Counted from the stretch's first letter, positions 40,321-51,540 are shown. The stretch: 64,000 bases of DNA from Nephrocerus scutellatus (GCA_947095585.1 OX352763.1:102899908-102963907); one strand, 5' to 3'. The notes: generated by a model from the letters alone, not told the origin. Numbers and translations are program-made.

Positions 40321-40444
40321 GGCCCTTTACCAATCAGATACTGTGGAGACTTATTTGTGGAGACTTACTTATTTGAATAAGTGACTTATTAATGGCGTCA
40401 AATAAGTTATACTCTACAAATAAGTATTTAATTGGAAAAGGCCC
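40321..40444. mobile_element. Short MITE with GGGCCTTTTCCAAT-type ends (124 bp)
   Basis: It begins GGCCCTTTACCAAT after TTA (40318-40320) and ends ATTGGAAAAGGCCC before TTC. Internal AAGTCTCCACAAATAAG-like repeats pair with each other. It is related to the element at 40718-41307. A Tourist/Harbinger-type origin is inferred from the TTA target. Confidence 0.6.
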
Positions 40445-40717
40445 TTCGTCGTGTTTAGCATTTTAAGACACAATTTTATGTTTTTATTTATAGTATAATT
40501 TAATAGTATGAATTGCTATTTTTTATTCGTGTTTATGGATTAATTGTTATAAAAATTAGTATCAAAGCAATAATTTTATTCGAAAGTTATATTTATTTTT
40601 ATATGGATGTCAAAATAAGTAAGTGAAACTTAATGGAACAGTTTGAGTTACTTATTTAAAATGACGCCAAATAAGTCAATAAGTTTGATATAAGTACCTA
40701 ATTGGAAAATGGCTTTA

Positions 40718-41307
40718 GGCCATTTTCCAATCTTATTTTTGGACACTTAAGGGCCCAGCCCATAGAATCCGTTGCGTCAGTTGCGTCACGTATTCATTGA
40801 CGTTGCTGTATGTAACGCAAAGAGGTGACACAATGAACACGTTGTCGTCATACAGGCAAACAACAACATATGCCAAAATAAACTTCAAACTCTTGTGCGA
40901 GAGAACTGTCAAAGCATTAGCCGCAGAGAAAAGTTGAAAGTTGGTCAACTTTTTGCGTCGTTTCCGTCAAATGCTTACCCTATATAAAGCGTGTATTTCA
41001 CTGATCTGTCAGTTGCTTACTTCGCCAGAACGGACGCAACGGATTCTATGGGCTGGGCTCTTTACTCATTTCAATAAGTTTGCTGGCGAGGTGAGTTATT
41101 TTCTATCACGATTCTCCACAAATAATAAAAAGTCTTCGTCACTTTTAGGCAAATAAAGACAAAATTTTATGTTTTTATTTATCATATAATTTACTAGTAT
41201 GAATTGCTTATATTTTATTCGTGTTTATAGATTAAATAACTGAGTGAAACCAATTGGAAGTGGATAAGTCAATAAGTTTGAAATTGGTACCTGTTTGGAA
41301 AAGGCCC
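40718..41307. mobile_element. MITE with GGCC(A/T)TTTTCC ends and TTA target duplication, host of a nested MITE
   Basis: Ends GGCCATTTTCCAAT and TTTGGAAAAGGCCC are flanked by TTA at 40715-40717 and 41308-41310. The interior is interrupted by a second element at 40750-41061. After removal of the nested element about 280 bases remain. The TTA duplication is typical of PIF/Harbinger-derived Tourist MITEs. Confidence 0.75.
40750..41061. mobile_element. Nested Tourist-type MITE (312 bp) with 28 bp perfect TIRs
   Basis: AGGGCCCAGCCCATAGAATC at the left and GATTCTATGGGCTGGGCTCT at the right pair over at least 28 bases with one mismatch at the outermost positions. Flanks are TTA at 40747-40749 and 41062-41064. 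The interior shares AAATAAACTTCAAACTC and GTTGAAAGTTGGTCAAC with the relic at 41.87 kb. It is non-autonomous. Confidence 0.85.
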
Positions 41308-41310
41308 TTA

Positions 41311-41868
41311 GTCTACCATTGCACGCGCAACATCATAATATTTTTCCTCTAATAACATATTAACATACAAAATTAGATGACGTTTTTATTAAAGCTGTTT
41401 AATTAAAATAAATAAATTTAATTCCGTTTGATCAAGCAAATAGTATATAACACAAAATTATCTACAAAGCGATTGAAAAAACAAATTTCAAAAATTCAGC
41501 GGCTTTGAATTCATAATATGGATGCTTACTGCATCTTCTAGAAGCAGCACTTCAGTAAATGAGATAAATAAAGTAATGTCGTGTTTATTTAAAAAAATAA
41601 TCTGGCGCAGATTAATTTTTTGACTGTAAAGTTATTCGTTTTTTCTAAAAATTCGTTTTTCCCCTCTAACAGATCTTGATATTTTTAAATATTTACCACT
41701 CTTTTAATTAACTACAACAACAACACATGCAACAAAACAATGTAAACAAAAGATTCTCGGCTTTCGTGCTCGTTTTTTCGAGAAAAAATCTGAGCTCGAG
41801 TGCAGATTTCTAAAACAAAACAAAAATGACATAGGTAAAGAAAAATTGTAACTGTCACTTGATCAGAA
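41311..41868. other. Intergenic, no gene seen
   Basis: AT-rich. No repeats or frames that I can support. Confidence 0.5.
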
Positions 41869-42075
41869 TCTAGGCCCAGGAAAACAAACAAATGTCAAAA
41901 TAAACCTCAAACCGCTGTTTAGATAAATGTCAAAGTAGTTGCCGGTGAAAAAAGTTGAAAGTTAGTCAATTTATTACGTTGCTACACTCACAATCTGTGC
42001 AAATTTAAAATTTAATCGAATTGTTAGTTTCAAACGTCGCCGCAACGAACACAACTCGTAGCTGAGCGGGGCCCT
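41869..42075. mobile_element. Diverged relative of the 40.75 kb MITE
   Basis: TAGGCCCAGG at the left and GCGGGGCCCTT at the right enclose AAATGTCAAAATAAACCTCA and AAAAGTTGAAAGTTAGTCAA, which match the interior of the nested MITE. The ends are eroded. Confidence 0.5.
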
Positions 42076-43475
42076 TCAGGTGGTTCGTGGTTGGTGTTGC
42101 TTTAATTTGTAAATTTGAACGTTTTCGGTAAACGATAGTTTTTTGTGCACGACCACGAGCAAAGAGTTTACTTTGATTTGTATATGGTTTATCGCACCAC
42201 TTACTTACATCACTTACATGGATCACTTCGATCCAATAAATCTCGACGAAAAATTTCCAAACCGGTAAATAATAATTGTGATGCTTCCAAAGAAAAAATG
42301 CCGATTGCGCTGGCTGTGGGCTGTGGCTGATCCTGATTATATGTACATATTGTGTAAGTTGTTAAATTTAGGTGTTTTTAAATGTAAGAACATTGCATTT
42401 TTTCAACTTTGCACAAAAGAAAATCGCAGAAACTTGCATAAAGTGCCACCATAAATTTAAAGAGTGAGACCTGTAATAATCAGAGCGCCGCGCCGTTATT
42501 AACTTGGTACAATGACTGGATCTTCAGTTGAATTTGTGATGGAAATGGAATCTCATATCTCCCTAAGGAAGTATAGGTAAGTTAAGTAACTGTTATTCAG
42601 ATATCAAATTAAGTAGTTGCCTTAAACCATTGAAAGGGTAATTCAATTTAGGACTGTAAAAAGCTTACATTTGTTTGGTTTTGTACGGAAAACATTGATA
42701 GACGTTTTTTTGGAATTCAATTGCATACGAAACATCAAATCAGCGGCGTCATTTGATGGCGTCTGTGCGTCCAAGAAATTTATTTGAGGTTAGTATGAAA
42801 ATAAATGTGTAGCTCAGCGCGTTTACATTGACCGGCTCTTTAATAAATAGAGTCTTTATTCTCTAATTCGAATCTCAAGGGATTCTAATTAACATTTTCG
42901 AAAAGGCACATTTTTGAATTTAATGTGTTGTTGAATGTGCTACGTAGTAAAATGCGACTGGAAAAAGAAAGATTGTTTTTTTTTTGAATATGTTCTTTAA
43001 TCATATTTTGTATATGTGCTAATTTGTATATTTAGGCCTCCAAGGGTTTCGTAATATTTTTTCCCACGGCTGAGATTATTAATTTGCCTCGCGCCAACTT
43101 TGAAGGGACTAGCCAAAATATTTACATTTATTACTAACTTCGTTACCCTTACTGGAAAATTTATGAAAATACGCTTGGAAAAAAATATATCAAAATAAAA
43201 TCAGGAAGCCCACTGCCCAAAGTCTCTGCGATCACTTCAAAAATATGGTGGTTCTTGTTTTCTTTAAATACCAAATTTACCAACTGTGAAAATTTTCAGA
43301 ACGCTGCTATTTAAAAATCCTGAAAAAATATAAAAAAATACAATTTTTAAAAACAATTCTTACGGTGACCACTTTCAAAATATACGCACTAAGTGCTCAT
43401 TATGGTATAAAACCCCCTAGCAAATTTTGAACACGATCGGTTGAATATTTGACTGTCCATACATAACATACATAA
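42076..43475. other. Intergenic, one weak exon candidate
   Basis: At 42512-42576 an ATG begins MTGSSVEFVMEMESHISLRK and runs to a GTAAGTT splice donor at 42577. No downstream exon was identified. The remainder is AT-rich with no supported gene. Confidence 0.25.
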
Positions 43476-43477
43476 GA

Positions 43478-44500
43478 GGGCATGCCGAAAAGTAATCCGC
43501 CTAGGTAAGAAAACAAGTTTTTTAGGCAAAATTCAATTTATTACTCAACAAAGTCTCCTTTTAGATTAAAAGACTTCGTCAAACGATATTCCAATTATCC
43601 AATACCCTCCGAATAATACGATTTATGAAAGCCCTCAAAATAGGCCTAAGTTTTAGTGATGACTTCCTCATTCGACCCAAAACTCTTACCACTGAGCCAT
43701 TTTTTCAACTTTGGAAATAGATAATAGCCAGAGTAGGACAAGTCTGGAGAAAAAAGTGGATTGGGAACCAATTCGTATCGTAATTCATTTAATTTTGCAA
43801 TTGTGACTGCGGACATTGTTTTTTTTGTTTCGCCAAATGCGGCCGCTTAAGCTTCAAATCGGCGTCGAATCGTTCAGCATAATCTACTTTGTTGATTGTT
43901 TGCCATTTTTAAGATAATCTACATGAAAAATACTGCGTTCATCTCAAAAACTGGCCATGACCTTGTTGGCCGACAGACTCACCTTGGCCTTTTTCGGTTT
44001 CGATTCGCCAGGAGCAGTCCACTGTTTCGACTGTTTCTTTGTCTCCATGATCGCCGTTTTCTCCATGATTACGAAACGACGCAATCATTTTTGTTGCGGG
44101 TTGATCATCACTTAACACTCCTTTGAAGTTGTTACACCGTCGTGTTTGTTGTCAATAGAAAGCAAACTCAGCACCCATCTGGCAGCGAGCTTCCCCAGTT
44201 CCAAATAATCATGCAATACTTGCTATACTCTCTTGCTATACCATAGCCTCAGCCATCTCGCGTACCTTTACTCGTCGATCGTCAACTATCATGCAATGGA
44301 TTTTATCAAACATTTCTGGTGGTGGTGTAAGCTCTTCATGACGACCTGGACGCTCATCGTCAAAAATGCCCGTGCGACCGCGCTTAAATTCAGCTGCCCA
44401 ATATTTTATTGGTGTTATTAAAACCTTCTCTATAGAAAACCCAACTGTTCCGATCGTACACAAATACTATCCAAAACGTATTTGTATTGGTAATCAACTA
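43478..44500 (-). pseudogene. Mariner transposase relic
   Basis: Minus strand: the N-terminal HTH is seen as KYWAAEFKRGRTGIFDDERP and DDRRVKVREMAEAM (44463-44236). After a deletion, SKQWTAPGESKPKKAKVSLS and ANKVMASF appear in broken frames at 44050-43950, then FFSRLVLLWLL and SYSGYYLFPKLKKWLSGKSF near 43740. The block with the second catalytic Asp is deleted. A terminus with GGCATGCCGAAAAGTAATCC lies at 43480. This is a D34D-type mariner in an advanced state of decay. Confidence 0.7.
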
Positions 44501-44780
44501 AAGAGCAAAATCCATATAAAACCACCATCATCTTACGTTTCTCGCTCTTTGCGACGACTTATTTTTTGTACACTGTATTCACATTCCAAAATACAGACGC
44601 GTTTTGGATTGGTTTACAGCATTAGTATGCATTGAGTTGGGCTTTCTATAGAGAAGGTTTTGGGTGTTATCCAAGGCGCATTGTCCCCATAAACAAAGTT
44701 TAATTCGGTGTTGATCTCTTATTTGTTTTGGTTTTAAAAGCTTTAACTTGCTTTGTCCGTTTACCATAAATCTTGGAAGT
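44501..44780. other. Spacer, no gene seen
   Basis: It contains TTGGTTTACAGCATTAG and TTGGGCTTTCTATAGAGAAGG (the latter also at 44422 in reverse as TTCTCTATAGAAAACCCAA), remnants of the mariner end or an inverted copy. Confidence 0.35.
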
Positions 44781-45720
44781 CGATTTTCATCAACTTCCCG
44801 TTGTCCAATTGAGTTGAAATTTTGCACAAATATGTAGTCCTCATGGCAATGCAATGTTATTGTAGAAATAAACATTTCCGACGATGGACTCTGCATGTAG
44901 AAGCTTCATAAATTTTACGGTCTAAAATTTTGCAAGCCTGTTTTGGCATACTTCTCGTTATCCAATCGAATTGAATTTTCGCACAAATGTGAAAAACTAT
45001 TTACATTACAATACTTTGGTTCCATTGAGCCGGTCTGATTATGGAGTCCGAAGATACACTCAGTTTTTTGGGTTCATGCAATGTTGTGGTGCACATTAAC
45101 TATTCCGATGATGGAGTTGTGCTGTAGGAGCCTCAAAGTTTTGTCTGTGTCAAATCTTGCAAGTCTATCTTGATGCACTTACCGTCATTCAATTCAATTG
45201 CAATTTCGCACAGTCCTGATCACAATACAATGTTATGGTTCCACTGAGCTATGATGGACTCAGAAGGAACAAGCATTACTTTATTTCACACGTTTGTTAT
45301 CTGCAAATCTTACAACTCGATTTTATCAACTTTCTGTTGTCCAATTTAGTTGGATTTTTGCATAACCATCTAGTCCCTATGACAATGGGATGTTATTGTA
45401 TCAATGAAGTGTTTCGATAATGGACTTGTGATGTACGAGGTTCGCAAATTTGTCTGTGTCAAATGTTGCAAGTGTTATATACTTATTCGAAGGTAAGTGC
45501 ATCAAAGAATTTGAAATTTAGAACAGGTGTGCAGTAACGATGACAATTCATTGCTATGGTCTGATGATGTACTCTGAATATACAAGAATTTATTAATTTA
45601 ATGTTTCTCTAAGGTTAATTTTGATAAAATGTCTTATGAAATTAAGTTGAAATTTTATAGTTCTGAGAACAATATAAGTTATGGTACCAACAAGCAGGGC
45701 CGATGATGGATTTATAAGTT
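44780..45720. repeat. Diverged tandem-like repeat with TTGAAATTTTGCACAAAT modules
   Basis: A module of the form CCAATTGAGTTGAAATTTTG, CACAAAT, CAATGTTATTGTA, then CGATGATGGACT recurs at about 44800, 44950, 45190, 45340 and 45640. Spacing is irregular (about 145-300 bases) and identity is moderate. Two related units occur inside 33.75-33.9 kb. There is no coding content. It may be an old satellite or the repeated interior of a DNA element. Confidence 0.5.
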
Positions 45721-46036
45721 TTTGGTGACTAAATTTTGGTACGAGGAACTGACCTGACTTGCTGGACAGACTAGTACCAGCGAAGCATCTTTGGCGTCTT
45801 TTTTTTTTTAGTTAACGGACAAATCTGAGACAGCATGAGAGCGCTTTATTTATAGGCATCTTAAATGGTCTTAGGATAGCTGAGCTACGTTAGAGAGATT
45901 TTGCTTTTCTGTAAGTCAAGAATTTTCAATTGAAAACGCTCTGCAAATTTACCCAACATGTTTCATGTTTCGGTCATGTTTCGGTCTTACATAGACTGGG
46001 TTGTGGCAGGTTAACAAGAACTGCTTTGACAACAGT

Positions 46037-47360
46037 TCATTGTGTTGCCTGACGGGGAGCATGAAGATTATCAGGGTTGGTAATGGAGTGGCACCCAGTT
46101 GCGATGCGAAGGGCTGTGTTTTGTCTGGACTGGATATTATTCCATTGAGTGTCACTTAAAAATGACGTCCAGATGGGCGCGGCATAGTTAATGATTGAGC
46201 GGCCAATAGCTTTATACGTCGTCATAAGAACTTCTTTGTCCTTACCCCATACGGTTCCGGTTAGGGCTCTAAGAACCCTATTACGACTGTCCACTGTACT
46301 GCAAATATTTTTTGCGTACCTACAGAAGGTAAGGAGATTGTCGAATATGATATGATTGACTGTAGGGATAGTTTCGTTGTTAATACGAATTGACTTCTTT
46401 AGTCAAAGAGGTGAACAGCGTAGCAGATGATTTTTGGGAAGCAAGGTGGAGTTTTCTTTTCTTGAAAAATTCAGATAGCTCTGTCAGGTATTAATTTATC
46501 CTATGTGTGACCTTGTTTACAGCTGCACCGGAAGCAGCAACAGAGCAAACATCAGCGTAAGTGATCAGTTTAACGCCAGTGGGGGGAGTAGGAAGCATCG
46601 AGACATAGATATTAAATAAGATTGGGGAGAGGACCCCTCCTTGTGGACTCCCATCTTAAGTTTCCGATGCTTTGAGCAGGAATTTCTGAATTCCACATTC
46701 CACAGCCATAATTAGGCTGACAGGAACCTTTTGATGGAGTCGGGGAGAGTGGAATTCAGTATGTCCTGTAGGAGAGTGGCGAGGTCAACCGTGTCGAAAG
46801 CCTTGGACAAGTCGAGTGGCACGACACCAGTGCGTCATTACGGGCGACGGTGGTTAATACCGTCCGCAATTTGGGACGTCAGCTCCGTTAAGGCGGTAGT
46901 AGTGCTGTGATGTTTCCTAAAACCATGTTGGTGGGAGGCGAAGTGTTGAAGACTGGGGAGGATGAGTGTCTCTAAAGTTTTGGCTATAGGAGATAGCAGC
47001 GAAATTGGTCTACATATAAGACGATCCTTCGTGGGCGGGTTTGCCAGGCTTTAAAACTGGAACTATCCTGGCAATTTTCCATACGTTTTGTATGGTGAGG
47101 TTTTCCATGGTTAGGTTAACGATTTTTGCTACATAATCCAGGCTGGAGTTATTTAGCTTCTTCAACATAAACATGGAAATCCCGTCCGGCCCAAGTGACG
47201 TGGAAGGTTTAGCCTTCCTAATGGCTTCTTGCACCTCAAGGGCGGTGAAGGTAGGGTGGTTTGGGTCGCATTTTAAAGCTTTTAGTTTGCGTAAAACAGG
47301 ACGAATGGTTCGTGAGCTGACGGGTGTTTGACGAATTGTCGTGAAAAATGTTATCCGCAT
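46037..47360 (-). pseudogene. Reverse transcriptase of LINE K2-1
   Basis: 47360-47010 gives the N-terminal RT (ALEVQEAIRKAKPSTSLGPD, GISMFMLKKLNNS, IARIVPVLKPGK). 47010-46300 is frame-broken but keeps a ITYADVCSVAASGAAV stretch near 46550, where the usual YADD has Val in the second position, so a catalytic residue is lost. 46294-46037 encodes the thumb (SRNRVLRALTGTVWGKDKEV, TTYKAIGRSIINYAAPIWTS, NTALRIATGCHSI). It is inactive. Confidence 0.7.
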
Positions 47361-47540
47361 TTTTTACTGCTGTCGTATTGGTGGTCATTAAATAAGATAG
47401 AGATTAGGCCCTGAGATTGGGATTTCCCAGAAAGACCTTTGACCGTCGACCGAGTTTTTTGGATCCTAGCGTGCAGTTCTCAAGATGACTCAGCCACTTG
47501 GATCGCCGGTGATCGGCAACCAGTTTTTGTATGTCCTTGG

Positions 47541-48040
47541 TTAGCTGAGTAACTCGAGGGTCAGCAGAAGCAGGATTTTGGCGGCACGAACTACAATGTC
47601 ACGGAAGGCATTCTCATCAGATATGGCGTTCAGTGGATAGGGCAACTGGTGCATTTCTCTATCGACGAAATCAGCGAAACCTTGCCAATTGGCTTTGTTG
47701 TGGTTTATGTAGGTTCGCTGTGCGGATATGACAAAGCTGTCTGGTCTATCCACTGTGATCACAATGGGGATGTGATCAGAGCTAAACGCTGGTGCTGTCA
47801 TGATAGGGAACCTGATAGCGAGGTGCTGGCTATTGTAATATCAGGCGAGCAAGAGCACGTAGCGGTGATCCAGGTGACAAAGTCTGTATCTTCTAGTATC
47901 CCCTAGTTTAGTTTTGTTTTCACCTTGGAGATGGTGCAGTAGGGATGGTTGATAGCCATTTGCTGTGCAGTTTACGGGTGGTATGTAAACATTAGTGAGT
48001 AATAACTCGAAGTCACCAGTGTTTACTGAAATACTCATTG
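47541..48040 (-). pseudogene. Endonuclease of LINE K2-1, broken
   Basis: Frames contain LLTNVYIPPVNCTANGYQPS (48038-47841) and SSDHIPIVITVDRPDSFVIS (47801-47541). The SSDHIPI block is the C-terminal motif of AP-type endonucleases, and NVYIPP is the strand before it. Frameshifts separate them. The GDFNAHH-like block near 47870 is unreadable. Confidence 0.6.
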
Positions 48041-48174
48041 CCTTGTTGAGTTTGTGGAGGGGGGTCGGTGCATTGCTAGTGCACAGTGGTGGAGGCGGAG
48101 AAAAATAGTGGTGGGGGGGGGGGGTTTGAGAAGCTCCTTGAGAGCAGCATTTGCCAAAGAAATTGATAGTAAAA

Positions 48175-48393
48175 TTATAATCGTTGCCGCAGCTGACACC
48201 ATTTGGAACAACTGTTGCAACGCCTACATTTTCGGATAGGACAGTTGCAGACCGAGCAGTACCAGATCCTGGGACCTGGGTTCGACTCGATCCCGGCTCT
48301 AATTAGTAGTATGCAGAGTAGGCATGCCGAGAGGCCCACTCTGAAAGCAGGAAAAAACAAGGATGCTTCCAAAGCAAAATAAAGTAAATGCAA
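48175..48393 (-). CDS. N-terminal ORF of LINE K2-1 with 2A-like motif and Cys-rich finger
   Basis: 72 codons: a hydrophobic start (LLYFALEASLFFPAFRVGLS), then LLIRAGIESNPGPRIWYC (2A-like NPGP at 48271-48297) and a Cys-rich segment CSVCNCPIRKCRRCNSCSKW. In several LINE families an upstream NPGP motif mediates ribosome skipping or signal function at the ORF start. Here the Asp of the canonical DxExNPGP is Gly. A frameshift after the finger ends the ORF. The start codon is provisional. Confidence 0.5.
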   Translation of the reverse strand: MHLLYFALEASLFFPAFRVGLSACLLCILLIRAGIESNPGPRIWYCSVCNCPIRKCRRCNSCSKWCQLRQRL

Positions 48394-48515
48394 GAAGTGG
48401 ATCTAGGTGATCCAATCTCACTGCTGTTGTTGTTTTGACGCTCTTTGGCCCATGTCTTGATAGGTATTGGGGTCCTTTCGGTGCGTAGAACCAATCGTCG
48501 TAGAAAGGCGTTGTT

Positions 48516-49212
48516 ATTGTTGTTGTAGCAACTATGTAAATTCGTATTACTCCAAACGTTGGGTTGTGATGTTTATATTGCTGTCGGAACGGTCTAGGCC
48601 CAGGGATAGCGTTGTGACGTGTGACGCACCACAGTCCGGGAACTGATCGACGATGCTGTCACGTATGTAACTATTCAGAATGAAGCTCCATCCTGATCTC
48701 AGTTGTGCTAAAGTTGATCTGGTTCGTCTGGGGAGGTTTTCCTCGCTTTGATGTGGAGGGTGACCGCCCAAAACAATATTATTTTGGCGACCATCTAGTG
48801 CGGTTCTGACTGAAGCTTTATGAATCGCGTTTAGGGTCGCTTTAAAGTCTACTGGATCTAGAGGTGTATGTGCGATAAACTGGTTTGTCTCTTCGCGGAA
48901 CATACGTATATCAGATCGGATTTGCCTGTTTGGTGTGTTGATGGTGAGCAGGTCTCGGTTCGCGTGAACGGGTTGGTGGCATGCCAGTAGGAATTGTTTG
49001 GCGAGAAGCTCCTTGTGCTCTTTAACTATTAGCAATTGGGTTTCTTGATGGAGATGGTCCTCATGTGACATGCGAAGGCAACCAGTGATGATGCGTAGAA
49101 CAGCATTCTGACAGGTTTGTAGATTCTGCCATTGCGTGTGGCAGAGACGAGTGGTCCAGATGGGTGCCGCATAGTTAAGGACCGATCTGCAAATCGCTTC
49201 ATATGTGATACG
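48516..49212 (-). mobile_element. LINE K2, copy 2, 5'-truncated 3' end
   Basis: It carries the C-terminus that K2-1 lacks. The 3' tail is an (ACA)n-like tract (plus GTTGTTATTGTTGTTGTAGC at 48511-48530). The 5' end is cut at 49212 by the A tail of CR1-like copy 3. Confidence 0.65.
48547..49071 (-). pseudogene. C-terminus of K2-family ORF2
   Basis: 174 open codons: DHLHQETQLLIVKEHKELLA, KQFLLACHQPVHANRDLLT, then VLGGHPPHQSEENLPRRTRS, LAQLRSGWSFILNSYIRDSI and PDCGASHVTTLS. The His-Cys pattern in the last 60 residues is the C-terminal zinc-binding tail of this LINE ORF2. The normal last segment with a further Cys pair seems lost. The start is an accident of 5' truncation. Confidence 0.65.
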
Positions 49213-49369
49213 ACGAGTTTTTTTCCCCTTTTTTATTTATTTTTTCATCGGGACACGCTCAAAGGTTAAAACCCTTACGATGCTGGGCACAACGTGGGCA
49301 CTAAGTGGTGTTGTGCGACTAAAAAAAGAGTCCCTAAACTTAACAGTACGTCCGAAGCTGGGCATACAC

Positions 49370-49937
49370 TATGCACGTATACGAGTATCTAAGTCAACAC
49401 TCATAGTCACCATACATCAAATGCATTACTGACCTGCATTTCCCATGGGATGCAGTGCAGGGTACGTGTATGATCAGCATTCACTGCACTACACTGCATG
49501 AGAATTGCATAAAACCCAGGAATTCGTTATCTGTCGATCCTAGGATTTGCTTTGCTCAGCAAAAAACATCGCAGCCTTATCTTCGTCAGCCTCTAGGATA
49601 GAAGATAGAAGAAATATCCTAACACTACACCAGACAAGGAAGAAGATAAGTGAAGATGCCCGTAGAGATTTACTTCTACATGGTTTATGTTATGCATATG
49701 GTTGTGTTATCAATTTGTAATGTACGAACACCATATCGCACATAGAGATAACATTTATCTCTGTATGACTTTAATGTTTTAGATTTTTGTATAAATAGGA
49801 TGATCGAATAAAATTTACTTCACTTCACAAAAAGCTGTCTTTAACTCAACTAGTAGTTAAACCACATCAACATAGTTCCATTGATTACTGATTCCCCCCA
49901 CCAATGGTAAGGGTCACAATTTCAAGGCAGCATCAAC
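49370..49937. repeat. LTR-like insertion in CR1-like copy 3
   Basis: It replaces the copy 1 segment between GTACGTCCGAAG and GCGCGGTTCTG. It has GTATAAATAGGATGATCG (TATA-like) at 49790-49807 and AATAAAATTTACTTCACTTC, which resemble an LTR promoter and polyadenylation region. The boundaries and class are unclear. Confidence 0.35.
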
Positions 49938-50319
49938 AGCGCGGTTCTGAATTCTGTCTAGTAGATGCAATGTGGTCTTGGGGGCACCTGCCCAGACAAA
50001 CAGTTGTATTCAGTTGTAAATAGTAGCCAGAACTGAAGGAGTGAAGTACATCTTGCACCGTTTTAGGAAACCTAAACATTTCGCAGCATTCTTGGCGATA
50101 GCAAATATGTGGTCGTTCCAACGAAACTTGTTGTGTACGAACATACTGAGAATTTATAGTTTTTCAGATTTTTTGATGCATGATCCATTCATTGATAAAG
50201 GCCGGGACTTTAAAAACAGAAAACAAAAAAAAACAGCATTGAGTTTAAGAAGCGTTAAATTCAACTCTATTATGTAGTCCCCACCTTCTTATCGTGTTAA
50301 GGTGCTTAACATACGTTGT

Positions 50320-50605
50320 GGGCGCCGTGGCTCAGCACATGGCTACTGAGCAGGAGGTTCGTGGTTCGAATTCCAGTAACACCAAAAGTATTTTTCACGG
50401 TGTCCCACATCTCGCGAATGTCTGACAAACGTTCCGAGAGTAATAACTTGTCACGGAAAGCTTCTCAATTCGCTGTTTGGATCCGGCCTTAAATTGTAGG
50501 TCCCTTCCATTTGTGTCCAAAAATATACATGCACAACACAAATGGTCGCGAGTAGTTAGGCCTTGGACCGAAACGGTCTGTCGCGCCGAATATTATTATT
50601 ATTTT
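50320..50605 (+). mobile_element. tRNA-derived SINE, copy 1, with 10 bp target duplication
   Basis: GGGCGCCGTGGCTCAGC (A-box like) and GGTTCGAATTCC (B-box like) head a 286 bp element ending in a TATTATTATTATT tail. CATACGTTGT flanks it at 50310-50319 and 50606-50615. The same site is empty in CR1-like copy 1 (about 2715-2724). Confidence 0.9.
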
Positions 50606-50615
50606 CATACGTTGT

Positions 50616-51540
50616 TGTTCAATTTCCACTTGCGATGTAGAGTGGCATGCAGAAATCGTGAAATCATATGAAAAGCTAAGAGTGCTGTCGTCAGCGAAAG
50701 TTGGGATTGGATTGGAAGTACCGAATAGGAGATCGTTAATGAAAATGAGAAAGAGTGTCGGAGACAAAACAGAGCCTTGGGGAACACGTGAGTTTATACA
50801 GTGAATAGTGGATTTGAAACCGTCCAATACGACAGATACTAGTTCAATCAAGCAGGGTCTTATCAATTCCATAGCTATTCATTTTCGACAAAAGAGCTTG
50901 ATGCCAGACTCTGTCAAATGCCTTGGAAATATCGAGTGCAAGAACTTTGCTTTCACCAAATTTGTGAATAGACTGGTTCCACTTTTCAGTGAGATAAGCC
51001 ATCAGATCACCTGTAGCACGTTGCCTACGAAAACCGTTTCACGTGATGACCTTAGAAAGAATGGATGTTAGCGCAATTGTTCGGAACGAGGAAAGAGATG
51101 ACGGTTCTCCTTTTTAGGAACAGGCTGGATAAAGGCTGCTTTCGAATTCCTTGGGACGACTCCAGAAGAATAAGAGAAATAGTAAAGCCCAGTGGCAATG
51201 CCAACGTTGAAGAACACCGAAAGTAAATCTGTCCCATAGAGGATTCAACTTTTGCAAGTACCGGCGACGACAACTCGCTATCTGGTACCGTGGAGCTAGC
51301 TGCGAAATGTGAAGCAAGAAAATTGGCCTTGAATGCTGACACTTGGACATTGTGAATGAGCGTTGGAATTGAAGACGAGGCAGTATTTTTAATTCGTTTC
51401 GCGAATGACCAAAAATTTTTACTTCCTTTTGGACATTGAAGTATTTTTTGTCTCAGTTTCTGGTCATAGTCGAATTTGACTCGTCTATGGTGGGCATTGC
51501 AATCATTTCTGACTCCTCTAAATTTGGTTCGGTTTTTCAC
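50616..51540 (-). pseudogene. Reverse transcriptase and linker of CR1-like copy 3
   Basis: 51540-51052 encodes the linker (KFDYDQKLRQKILQCPKGSK, NFWSFAKRIKNTASSSIPTL) and then runs into frameshifted RT blocks. 50872-50489 carries VVLDGFKSTIHCINSRVPQG and TFADDSTLSFSYDFTISA (FADD catalytic pair). The SINE splits the frame at 50605. It is degenerate but close to copy 1. Confidence 0.7.

Larger units (their letters stand above)
45800..48515 (-). mobile_element. Jockey-superfamily LINE of a second family, copy 1 (K2-1)
   Basis: Minus-strand order: ORF with a 2A-like motif and a Cys-rich finger (48393-48175), endonuclease region (48040-47541), RT (47360-46037) and a short 3' part ending at a T run at 45799-45810. 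The protein C-terminus is deleted. It is followed upstream by the 3' end of a second copy in the same orientation. Confidence 0.7.
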
